A stretch of 64,000 nucleotides of DNA, taken from assembly GCF_024679095.1 (NCBI RefSeq), contig NC_066563.1:313632-377631 (forward strand). Reading direction: 5' to 3'. This DNA is from Eriocheir sinensis. Taxonomy: Eukaryota; Arthropoda; Malacostraca; Decapoda; Varunidae. The notes under the pieces were generated by a model. That model did not search any database. It was not told where the DNA came from and saw only the letters and a program-made list of their open reading frames with translations. A program made the position numbers and the translations under genes. How positions within the stretch are numbered: the stretch's first letter is position 1; every line of letters begins with the position of its first letter. This document shows, in pieces, positions 26,493-36,516 of this stretch.

Positions 26493-26507
26493 TTGCCCCG
26501 ACGATCA
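26409..26507 (+). repeat. Tandem duplicated splice-acceptor segment (42-bp unit)
   Basis: Two exact 42-bp units (26409-26450 and 26451-26492) plus 15 bases of a third. Each contains the exon start TTGCCCCGACGATCA, then a pyrimidine tract ending CCACCAG. AG acceptors therefore fall at 26408, 26450 and 26492, all in the same reading frame. Confidence 0.95.
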
Positions 26508-26653
26508 AGAAGCAGCCCAAGGTGGTGTCCATCATCAACCGTCGTATCCTGATCGAGTGTATCATCATGTCCACCTCCAAACCCGCCTGCAACTGGTTCA
26601 GGGACACCACCAAGGTCCGCCTCGATAGCCGACACTGCATCAACATCAACGAG
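26493..26653 (+). CDS. bt: Projectin exon: Ig domain 6, N-terminal half
   Basis: With the acceptor at 26492, two bases complete Val and the exon reads VAPTIKKQPKVVSIINRR, then ILIECIIMSTSKPACNWFRD with Cys and Trp. Donor GTGAGT, phase 0. Upstream in-frame acceptors at 26450 and 26408 would extend it by 14 or 28 residues (VAPTIMSTLSFYPP once or twice). I chose 26493 because the minimal form gives a normal Ig entry. Confidence 0.88.
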
Positions 26654-26899
26654 GTGAGTGACGGGAGGAGGAGGAGGAGGAGGAAATGAAGAAAATATGA
26701 ACAATAGACAAACGAATGAAACCAACATTAAATAATAACAAAAAAACACGCAACGAATAACAGCTGGAATAACAAAGAGAAAAGAAAGGAAAAAAATGGT
26801 TCCACAAAAATAACTCCGTCACAAACCCAACAACCTCACACATCTAAACCCCAAAACACTACAACTTCTCACCTTCTCTCTCTCTTCACCCCGGCACAG

Positions 26900-27043
26900 G
26901 AGGGCGAGGGCAAGTACGTGGTCCAGATGGAGATGATCCGCGCGGAGAAGTCGGACTGCGGCAGCTACAAGATGGTCGCCAAGAACGAGAAGGGAGAGAC
27001 CACCTCCAACACTGTCGAGATTACGGAGACCATGCTGGAGGAG
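26900..27043 (+). CDS. bt: Projectin exon: Ig domain 6, C-terminal half
   Basis: Acceptor CCCGGCACAG, donor GTAAGT, phase 0 at both ends. Encodes EGEGKYVVQMEMIRAEKSD and GSYKMVAKNEKGETTSNTVE, ending ITETMLEE. The F-strand Cys is replaced by Met. This is the last Ig domain before the PEVK region, and its phase-0 donor can join any downstream PEVK module. Confidence 0.92.
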
Positions 27044-27249
27044 GTAAGTAATGAGCGGGGAGAAGGAGAGTGAAGCTAGAGAGACTGGAGAGAGGAGAAA
27101 GTCAGGTGAGCAAGATATGAGACACAAAAAAAATGAAAACTAACAATCTTTTCAATCTTAGTGACTTCATGACATTTGTAATATTGTACTTTGCTAATAA
27201 TCCGTCTTTTCCTTTTCTTTTTCCTCGTCACCCGGCCGTCAACCAACAG

Positions 27250-27261
27250 AAGGAAAAGAAG
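27250..27261 (+). CDS. bt: PEVK 12-nt microexon (KEKK)
   Basis: Twelve bases between an AACCAACAG acceptor and a GTAAGC donor, phase 0 at both ends, encoding KEKK. Composition matches the neighbouring Lys/Glu-rich modules. It is too short for homology, so support is the paired splice sites and phase. Confidence 0.65.
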
Positions 27262-28486
27262 GTAAGCCCCGCCCAACTCCTCCCACCTACTCCCTCCCTA
27301 TTGGTTACCTAGAATCCCTTTAGTAGACCCCGCCCACCTACTCCTTCCCCATTGGTTATCTAGAATCCCATAAGTAGACCCCACCCACCTACTCCCTCCG
27401 TATTGGTTATCTAGAATCCCATTAGTAGACCCCGCCCACCTACTCCCTCCCTATTGGTTATCTAGAATCCCTTTAGTAGACCCCGCCCACCTACTCCTTC
27501 CCTATTGGTTGATTAGAATCTCTTTAATAGACCTCGCCCACCTCCTCCTTTTCTGTAATACTTTGAACCCTTTCAGTAATACCCTCCCCCACCGTTGCCA
27601 GATTGTCGTACTCAGAGCATAGTATTTACCGGTTTCTGACGCCTAACTCTTACCAAGAAACATCAGGAATTAACTATTTTAACGATAATTATAAGTGAAT
27701 CTCCTTATTGGGGTCCACGAGACAGTTTTGGGGTCGGAAGTTGGTAAATATAAGAGGCTGAGTAAGACAGTCTGGCAACTTTGTCCCTCCCACCTGTCTG
27801 TTATCTATTATTGTCTCCGCCTCAGGTGATAGCATTCCCCTAGTCAGCCAGGCCCCTTCCCAGGCTGCCCCCTCTGGATTTATTACCTGTCTCTCCCTCT
27901 CTCTACACCTGTATCACCTTTATACAACTACAGATGTTTTCAGTTTCATGCTTTACTGATTGAATCACAGACAAAAATCTTTACCACTTACAAACACAGA
28001 TAGAAAAATCATATTTATATTCTCCTCCTTAACATATTTAGTTCTCCATCATACCCAGATGAAAATTAGGCCGACTCAAAAGATTTTTTTTTTTTTTTTT
28101 TTTTGAAACTGTCAAATTTACTCCGCCATGACTTATATCCAAGAAATTGTAAAAAATGGAAAATTCCTGCAATTTCCTCTGCCATGTCATTTTTTTTAAA
28201 TTGAAAGAAAAAAAAACTACCTTAATTTCGCGCACCCCACAAAGTAATTCTGAATTCGAATAAAATAAAATTAAGTTCAAAAGCATCACTTATATTTCCA
28301 TGATAAAAAGAGCACTGCCGAACAGCTAGCCAAAAAATAATGTTCTTGGAATTACATAACCCGATGCAAATACTTATCAAGTACAAGTAAATATATAATT
28401 CTATAATGAACAGATTACATTGTACTTTATCATTCTTATTATTTTTGTTGTTCCTATGAAACATAATGACACAATTAAACAACCAG
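27262..28486 (+). other. Intron 14
   Basis: 1.2 kb. The 5' quarter is a 51-bp promoter-like repeat array. The rest is ordinary A/T-rich sequence with a T20-type run at 28086-28104. Confidence 0.75.
27265..27550 (+). repeat. 51-bp tandem repeat with ATTGG and CCCCGCCC in each unit
   Basis: Five copies with exact 51-base period. ATTGG falls at 27300, 27351, 27402, 27453 and 27504. Each unit also has CCCCGCCCACCTACTCC and TCTAGAATCCC. It starts right after the microexon donor. Confidence 0.93.
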
Positions 28487-29314
28487 GAGGAAGAAGAGGA
28501 AGAAACAGAAGAGGAGGAGGAGGAGGAGGAGGACGAAGAAGGAGAAGAAAGCGACGAAACCGTGATGGAAAAGAAGGATGATGAAGAAGAGGAGGAAGAT
28601 ATCTCAATGGAAGAGACGGAAGAGGAAAAAACGAAGAAGAAGAAGGAGGAAGAGAAAAAGAAAGTAGAAGAGAAGAAGAAGCAAGAGGAAGAAAAGAAGA
28701 AAGTAGAAGAGAAAAAGAAGAAAGAGGAGGAAAAGAAAAAGGTAGAAGAGAAGAAGAAAGTAGAAGAGAAGAAGAAGCAGGAAGAAGAAAAGAAGAAAGT
28801 AGAAGAGAAGAAGAAGCAAGAGGAAGAAAAGAAGAAAGTAGAGGAGAAGAAAAAGGTAGAAGAGAAGAAGAAAGTGGAAGAGGAAAAGAAGAAAGTAGAA
28901 GAGAAGAAGAAGCAAGAGGAAGAGAAGAAGAAAGTAGAAGAGAAGAAGAAGGTAGAAGAGAAGAAGAAAGTGGAAGAGGAAAAGAAGAAAGTAGAAGAGA
29001 AGAAGAAAGTAGAAGAGAAAAAGAAGGTGGAAGAGGAAAAGAAGAAAGTAGAAGAGAAGAAGAAAGTAGAAGAGAAAAAGAAGGTGGAAGAAGAAAAGAA
29101 GAAAGTAGAAGAAAAGAAAAAGGTTGAAGAGAAGAAAAAGGTCGAAGAAGAAAAGAAGAAAGTAGAAGAGAAGAAGAAGGTAGAGGAGAAGAAGAAGGTG
29201 GAAGAAGAAAAGAAGAAAGTAGAAGAAAAGAAAAAGGTAGAGGAAAAGAAGAAGGTGGAAGAAGAGAAAAAGAAAGTTGAGGAAAAGAGGAAGACTTCCC
29301 TCACGACGAAGAAG
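28487..29314 (+). CDS. bt: PEVK exon: acidic block plus Glu/Lys/Val 19-residue repeat
   Basis: Acceptor AACAACCAG, donor GTGGGA, phase 0, 276 residues. The first 50 residues are mostly Glu/Asp (EEEEEETEEEEEEEEDEE). The rest is a tandem repeat built from KKKVEE, KKKVEE and KKKVEEE (19 residues, 57 nt), with KQEEE variants early on. Proline is absent, unlike classical PEVK. The i to i+4 Glu/Lys pattern favours a charged single alpha-helix. If the donor is skipped the frame stops five codons later (KVGTY), a possible truncated form. Confidence 0.82.
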
Positions 29315-32300
29315 GTGGGAACATACTGACTCCCGGACGCCAAGACCCCTTTTTATAGCCCTGCCCAACGCTCGCTCGCCTCATTGCTAAACACTTCCAG
29401 CGGCTTCAATAGAGTGCAGAAATAATTATCATGATTATTTCTGTTACTTATTCCATTTGTTGTTCCTTTCTCGACGTTACTATTTATTTGTCTCCTTTTT
29501 AATATGTTATCGTCATTTCCTTTGCGTCTTTTTATTTCGCTACTTTTTATTAACTATTTGAAGCTCATTTTCTTCTTTAGTGCTGCGGAACATGGCTAAC
29601 AATGTACTTATTTACTTAACTCGTAGTGAGGAAAGAAGAAAATCTATTACTCCGGCACTTCTGTCGTTTTCTTTGTTTTAACGCTCCAACGAAAGTTTTT
29701 TTTTTTTGCGTATAACGTTTATTGATTTCTAAGCCACTCACAACCACTCACAGCCACTCACAGCCACTCACAGCCACTCACACCCACTCACAACAGACTT
29801 ACTAGCAAGCCACTCACAACGACCACAACGACCACTGCCACCACTTTTCTTGACCACTCACCCAACCAGTAACTTTGTCTACCACTAATTTTACTTATGA
29901 TACCGTCACCATTATCGCTATTTTCCACGTCTACTTTAACAGCCACAACTAGAACTACTTAGCCATCACTTTTACCAATACCACAACCATTACGTTCACC
30001 AGTATCTTTTCAATGCACTGTTACCACTGCTAATACTGTTGGGACCACTACTTCTTTTGCTCATCACTATTTTATTCATCCACTACTACCATTACTGCAA
30101 CCACAACCAACAGCATCACCAATACCACCATACACTCCACAGGCATTCTTTTTTAACCACTCTTTCAACCACATTCACCGCTACGACCACAACCGTCACC
30201 ATTCTCACCAACATACTCATACCTTATCTCCCACTACTGGAACTGTCATAATCACAACTATTGTCACTGCCATAGCCACTGTTCACCGTTTTCTCCATAC
30301 CACCCAGACACGGTACCACAACCACCACCTTCATGAATCACAACAATCATAACATTCACACAGCCATCAGCAACACCGCAACCATCATAACCACAGCACT
30401 CATTTCCACTGTAAGTACTGTCACAACCACCACTGCCCTTCATCCTAAACTGCGAACCTTCCATACTTCTTCACAACCACCACCACGATAACCACCACCA
30501 CCACCACCACAACTATCACCCCTACCACGGTTACGATGCCTTTCATCCTCCGCTCTAAGAATCTTCAATATTTCTTCTAATAACCCTTCGCCTCGGTCCA
30601 CACTAGACCATGACAAGTGTAATTGTAACCCAACACCCAGACACTCCTTCTTCTGGATCTGTAAACACCTTCTGACGCCCCCTAAAGACAATATATATCC
30701 TTGTGTTTGGTATATACGTTTATACAATATTACAGGTTGAGGTATTTTGATGACTCCCTTTTTCCTTCCTTATATTAAATGTATTCTTTATTTTCTATTT
30801 CAGGTAAGCATATAAACACCTGGTTTGGTAAATGTGTCCCCCTCCGCGTCTCCCTCTCCACCAGACTGCTCTACAGGTTTTACCCTTTAAACTCCCCCCT
30901 AAAGTACTGCCCTTTAGTGATCGTCTAGTGTTCAGCATGTCTTGATCCCTCCCACGTATAGGGCAGATTATGTATCTCTGTGATGTTAAAGTTGGCATGA
31001 CTGCCCACTAGTGTCCTGTATCATCCCCTTCCTCTAGTTTACTCCCTTGTCCCTAAAACAGTATACAAGAAGTTTCAAGCATGAGCTGTCCCCCACCCAC
31101 CCCACCCTCCTTTCCATCACGTGTTGTAGGGCAGCCTATGACTCTTGATAAGTTAAAGAATCATGTTGTCCCCACCTTCCTAAGCAAACTTTAATTCCCT
31201 TTTCCCACATGGGTGATTCGCTAATTATGGCACTTCTCCTAATGGGTTGTTTGTGTGTGCTTGTGTTGTGTTTGTGTGTTGGGTGGGAGTGAATGTGTCT
31301 ATGTATGTCTGTGTGGTTTTATATGTATGTGAGAGTTAAATAATACCCATGTTCTCACTATTAAACTGTGTGAATGTTTTTATTATTGATTTTAGAAATA
31401 GTGTGAGTTTCAGGATAAAGCCTTGGATGACTATTTTCCTGAATGTTGATTGAGTCCCTTCAGTGTCATTAATCGTCCCTCTTTTCCCTTGGTAACTCAA
31501 GTCCATGTCATGATGTTAAAGTGATATTAACTAGGCTTTATCTCTGCCAGTCCTTCCCTCCCAAACAAGTCCTGTTCAGGTTAATTTGGCGGACACGCTC
31601 CACTTCTTTCAACCTCTTTTGATGGAGGAGGTTTTACAGATTGAAATATTACCCTTGGTCTTTTTATATTGGCATCAGATTGCTTTAGCGATATTTTCTG
31701 GGGTTTGCAAGTGATTGGTGGAAGATCTGTGCAGGGGCGTGGCTTCTCCGTCAAGTTACTCTGAAGGGATCACAATATGAGACAGTCACCTTGAATGGTT
31801 TAATATTTACTCCCAGTTGCTAGTTACCGTAATACTTCATTCACTGCAACAAGACTCCAGCTAAATGTTATTTTAAAGAAAATCCGGTTCATATGTTTGT
31901 AGAATATTTCTTTATACTCCATTCTCGTTCACTCTCATTGGTTTTGCTTCACTGAATGAAGTACTGGAATCCATAAACTGTCCTGCACGTTTGTAAATAC
32001 TGTTTAAACAAAGGCTGGCGTCCACTGCATGTTTCAACATACATGAACTGTGCCTTGTGTGACGCCAGCCTCAGGCACGAAGAGTACCGTAAGTTGCTCT
32101 CGCGTGGTGCCCGGCGTGTCCTCGGCCCTGGCAGGAGAGGTAGGCAGGCAGGTAGGCAGGGCTAGCAGAGCCGCGAGGGTGTGCTGTGTCCTCACCAGCT
32201 GGAAAATAATTTACGAAAAAATCGCCTAACCTTTGCAAAATATGTGTTTTTTGCCATTTGAGTTGTTTTGAATTTGTTTCATTTGGGTTTTATTACTGAA

Positions 32301-32472
32301 AAAAATGTTAAGTATTCTGCATTTTCATGTTAGTATCACACCCTTGCGTTGCTTCTGCTGGTGACAGCCAATCCCAGGGCGAGACACGCCACCGGCACGG
32401 GTTTATAGGGTTAAATTTTTCACTTGTATATGTACTTCATCCACCCCTTCCTTTTCCTTCCTCTACATGTAG
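29315..32472 (+). other. Intron 15
   Basis: 3.2 kb. Holds short CAGCCACTCA repeats (29735-29815), CAC/CCA-rich sequence (29820-30530), a candidate recursive splice point at 30803/30804 and a perfect 10-bp inverted repeat (32013-32022 with 32061-32070). No exon seen. Confidence 0.7.
30786..30809 (+). promoter_or_regulatory. Candidate recursive splice site
   Basis: A pyrimidine-rich tract ending TTTCTATTTCAG is directly fused to GTAAGC at 30803/30804, the (Y)nCAG|GTAAG arrangement of zero-length ratchet exons known in Drosophila long introns. It sits near the middle of the 3.2-kb intron. Confidence 0.4.
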
Positions 32473-34713
32473 CTCGTAGAGGAGAAAGAAGAAATAATGG
32501 TAACTGAGACAGTCTCGAAAGACGAAGAGGTGGTAACAAAACAGGAAAAGAAAGAGGAGGAGAAGAAAAAAGATCAAAAGAAAAAGGATTCGAAGATAAG
32601 AATGGAGGAAGAAATAGTGGAAGAGAAAGTGGAGAAGAAAGAGGAGCCAGCCAAGAAGCAAAAGATCAGCAAAACGGAGGAGAAAAAAGAGACCATCGAA
32701 GAGAAAAAACAGGAAGAAATAAAGAGAAAGTCTTCGAAAGTGGACGAAAAAGTAGAGGAGACAAAAAAGAAACCTGAACCTCAAAAGAAACCAGAGGAAC
32801 CGAAGAAGAAAACCTCGACCACGGAGAAGGTTGAGGAAAAGAAAACGGGCGCCAAGGCGAAGGAACCGGAGCCTAAAAAAGAAGGGCCCGCCAAAAAGAC
32901 TTCCAAGGACCTCGATTCGATTTGGGGCGAAGAGCCAGATGACATTCCGCCCGAAAAGCCGCTCCTGAAGCCCAAGTTGTCGACGCCGGCGATCTATGAG
33001 CCGGAGACGGAGGAAGAGGAAGACGATGGCGATGACGGGGGAGACATACTGGCGACTCTTCTCCAGGAATTCATCACGGGCAAGAAGAAGCAGCCAGAGA
33101 AGACCCCAACACGTAAGAAGTCCTTTGATGATAGGAAAGAGACGAAAGAAAAAGAAACCAAAGAAAAAGAGAAAAAAGAACAGGAGGTGAGGGAAAAAGA
33201 GAAGAAGGAAAAGGAGACAAAAGAAAAAGTTATAAAGGTAAAGGAAACGGAACAGGAAATTAAAGAAACGGAGACGAGGGAAGAAGAGACAATGGAGGAG
33301 ACAAAAGAGGAGACGAAGGTAAAGGAGCTCAAGGAAAAGGAAGTTAAGGAAAAAGATACCAAAGTCAAGGATAAGAAGGAAAAGTCTCCAAAAGATAAAG
33401 ACGAAGAGCCCTCGAAGCCTGTCCACGGTGAAGCAACCTTGAAGCCCCCTCAGGAGGAGAAGCCGCAGGACGAGGAACCTTACGCGGAATTCACAGGGAA
33501 AGAACACGAGGAGCCGCAGAAGAAAAAGACCTCAGAGGTGGAGGGAAAAGGGACAATAAAGACCCCAGCGGCGCCAAAGGAAAAGGACACAAAGGACAAG
33601 AAAGAAGAACCCTCAAAGCCTGTCCATGGCGAGGCAACCTTAAAACCGCCGCAGGGAAAACAACAGAAAGACGAGGAACCTTACGCGGAATTCACAGGGA
33701 AAGAACACGAAGAGCCGCAGACGAGAAAGACCTCTGAGGTGGAGGGAAAAGGGACAGTAAAGACCCCAGCAGCACCTAAGGGTAAAGGCAAAAAGGACAA
33801 GAAAGAAGAGCCCTCAAAGCCTGTCCATGGCGAGGCAACTTTAAAACCCCCGCAGGAGAAAACACAGAAGGACGAGGAACCTTACGCGGAATTCACAGGG
33901 AAAGAACACGAAGAGCCGCAGACGAGAAAGACCTCTGAGGTGGAGGGAAAAGGGACAGTAAAGACCCCAGCAGCACCTAAGGGTAAAGGCACAAAGGACA
34001 AGAAAGAAGAGCCCTCAAAGCCTGTCCATGGCGAGGCAACTTTAAAACCCCCGCAGGAGAAAACACAGAAGGACGAGGAGCCTCACGCGGAATTCACAGG
34101 AAAGGAACATCAGGAGCCGCAGAAAAGAAAGACCTCAGAGGTGGAGGGGAAGGCGACATTAAAGACCCCAGCGGCCCCAAAGGGTAAAGACAAGAAAGAG
34201 GAGCCCTCAAAGCCTGTCCATGGCGAGGCTACATTGAAACCGCCTCAGGAGAAAAAACCGAAGGACGCGGAGCCACACGCCGAGTTTACTGGGAAAGAAC
34301 ACCAGGAGCCGCAGAAGAGGAAGACCTCGCAGGTGGAGGGGAAGGGGACGTTTAAGACCCCAGCATCACTGAAGAAGCAACCAGAGGTAAGTGAAGAAGA
34401 GCCCCCCGCCCCCCAGCCCCCCGCTCCGCCTCCAACACAATCACTCACCACTAAACCTAAGGACGCCCTCAAGTCCCGGTCGCTCGGCAAACACCAACTT
34501 CTCACGTCAGTCATCAAGGAAACCGACGAAGAGGAGGAGCCGCCCACGCCTCCTCCCGCTGCTACGCCCCAACAGAACCTGGACGACGACATGGATAGCG
34601 CCCCGTACACGCCTAAAGCCGCCGCCGGCTCTGAGGGCTTAACCCCAATGGAGCGATACCTACAGGAGCTCTTTGGCACTGGTGGCCCTCCTGCTGGCGA
34701 GGATGACTCCCCG
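32473..34713 (+). CDS. bt: PEVK exon: K/E-rich segment with five 67-residue repeats and Pro-rich tail
   Basis: Acceptor CTACATGTAG, phase 0, up to 747 residues. Order: Lys/Glu-rich start (LVEEKEEIMVTETVSKDEE), Pro/Lys/Glu segment, acidic patch with a hydrophobic stretch (GGDILATLLQEFITGKK), a KE-repeat (KETKEKEKKEQEVREKEKK), then five tandem 67-residue units from about 33391 to 34386. The tail is Pro-rich and ends LTPMERYLQELFGTGGPP. Two donors are possible. A consensus GTAAGT at 34387 ends the exon after the repeats. A weaker GTAGGG at 34714 includes 109 more residues. Both are phase 0. Read-through reaches a stop at 34720-34722. Composition and position fit the projectin PEVK region. Confidence 0.85.
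33391..34386 (+). repeat. 201-bp coding tandem repeat (67 residues)
   Basis: The SKPVHGEATLKPPQ motif starts at about 33412, 33613, 33814, 34015 and 34207. Spacing is 201, 201, 201 and 192 bases. Each unit also has AEFTGKEH, a KTSEVEG-type site and KTPAAPKG. Units 3 and 4 are nearly identical at DNA level, showing recent homogenisation. Confidence 0.95.
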
Positions 34714-35662
34714 GTAGGGTGAGAGGCTACTGGTGGGGCGCCCCGCTCCCGGAGGTCTTTTAGGGGCAGGGAGGGAGGGGAGGAACAGTTAAATTGCATT
34801 CCTTAAACTTTTATTTTTGTGCTCGCCTCTGAAACAGTTTTGATATTCTGACAAGACAAGAATATATCCTAAACATTTTTTATATTTTGGGATACTCAGA
34901 TTTTTTTTTTACGTTTTTTTTTTTTGCATTTTTTTTCTATTTTTTATTATTTTTTTTATTTTTGTTTTGCCTGCGTGTGTGAGGTGGGTGGTACCAAAAG
35001 ACCTCCGGGGCGCGGCTCTCCCCCGCGGCCAGCCTGGTGTGGGTAGCAGTCGATCTCTTTGTATCTCGCTCTCGTTGGTTCTTCGCATTCTTCCTCTCGC
35101 TCTTTCTATTTATTTTTTGTTGCGCTCCACCCGACACCTTCCTCCAGCCGGCTAACACCGCATGAACCCAAGAAGAGGATCTCCTAAAGCACAACGCCCC
35201 TAATTGGAAGCTAAAGTGATCTGAACCTAAAGGCCTTGGAGCACCACCTAACTAAACCACCTGAAGAGTTGCATTTCTCGCAACATAAACGAAAGACTCA
35301 ACCCACAGCTCCTGACACATTTCATAAACAATGTCTAAAAACAGACACCCAACCAAATCTTTATTTACCTATTTTCTTTTTCAGATATTTATGCTGCTCT
35401 TACCCAGTTCCTCTCATCCTTCCCCTCCCCCCTCCCCTCCAGCTACAGATCTCCGCTTGATATTAGAGTTGGTTTATATATGATTTATCGCTACTATCTG
35501 TCATTTCCCTTATGGTTTGTGGTAGAGGTTGCTGCCGATGGTTGGTTGGTTGGTTGGTAGGCCGTATGTAGGTAGAGACTAACTAATTGGATGGTTTGGT
35601 AGGTCGAGGCATAGCAGGTAACCGGAACTAACCCATCCTCCGCCTTTTTTCTTTGCCAACAG
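34714..35662 (+). other. Intron 16
   Basis: 0.95 kb (1.28 kb if the 34387 donor is used). T-rich at 34900-34965. A good acceptor-like tract at 35383 leads to no usable donor. No AATAAA is visible soon after the read-through stop at 34722. Confidence 0.65.
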
Positions 35663-35698
35663 AAGGAGGAAGTCAAGGAGGAGAAGAAGGAGGAAAAG
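35663..35698 (+). CDS. bt: PEVK 36-nt mini-exon (KEEVKEEKKEEK)
   Basis: Acceptor CTTTGCCAACAG, donor GTACCG, phase 0 at both ends. The twelve residues KEEVKEEKKEEK match the Glu/Lys/Val character of neighbouring modules. Confidence 0.8.
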
Positions 35699-36516
35699 GT
35701 ACCGTGTTTTGATTTCATTAAGTTTGGTTTCTCATGTAACGTCTTTATTTTATTTTTTTTATATCAAAGGTTATAATTATTATTGTCTAGGCATTTTTTA
35801 CTTTAAGTAGTAAGATAATATGTTTCTCATGAGCCTAGTGAGGATATACTACCATAGAACTTTCCTTTAGTTAAGAAAGTAATGAGAATAATTTTTAATG
35901 TTTTAATTGAGATAAAACAGCATTAAAATCATAACTTAATATGTTCTCTAGTTAAATTGCATGTCTGAGATGGGAACTAAATTCATGCCAAGCAAAACAA
36001 AACCATAACGCTAGATGTCCGTGTCGTGTTCGTTCCGCGACAATTACTATTAGGTTGTCGTCCTTACATCTCTTCCTCTTATTTCTCGTCTGTATCTCCG
36101 CCTCTGTACCCCTGAATCGGACGAGTGTGACGTCACGCATTGCTGTCTGTCTTTCTCTCCATCCGTCCGTCTGTCTTTCGCTCCTTTGATGGGTTCTGTT
36201 TGTTTCGTTCGTGTTCTTATGGGGCTCTTGCCTGTCCTGACTCTTCTACCTCCGGCGGCCTGTCATCAGTGGGCTCTGCCTCTCTGCGTCTTCTACTACT
36301 GGACTCTGCCTGTCTCTTCCTTTCTTGGCCTCCCATTGGCCACCTGAGTCTTAGCGTTTTCTTCCTCGGTCTGCCATTAGTGGGTTGGTCTTGTCTTAAC
36401 GTGACGTCACACTCTCGATCTGTCTGAGGGTGCAGGAGCGTGAGAGGATGGTGTGGGCATGGTCTGGTGAGTGTTGTCAGGGTCTTTGCTCACATACTAT
36501 TGTCCCCTGCGTTAAG
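35699..36516 (+). other. Intron 17
   Basis: 0.8 kb. Nothing recognised apart from a second acceptor at 36435 (see the next exon). Confidence 0.7.

Noticed and set aside
28222..29343. 373-residue antisense ORF rich in Phe/Ser (and a 254-residue one in another frame)
   Set aside because: It is the complement of the Glu/Lys/Val codon repeat. A/G-only codons leave the antisense frames free of stops. No domain and no splice logic on the minus strand.
32437..33507. 356-residue antisense ORF rich in Leu/Phe
   Set aside because: Shadow of the Lys/Glu-rich 32473 exon.
35384..35460. Possible exon after ATTTTCTTTTTCAG
   Set aside because: No consensus donor before the stop and composition unlike the neighbours.
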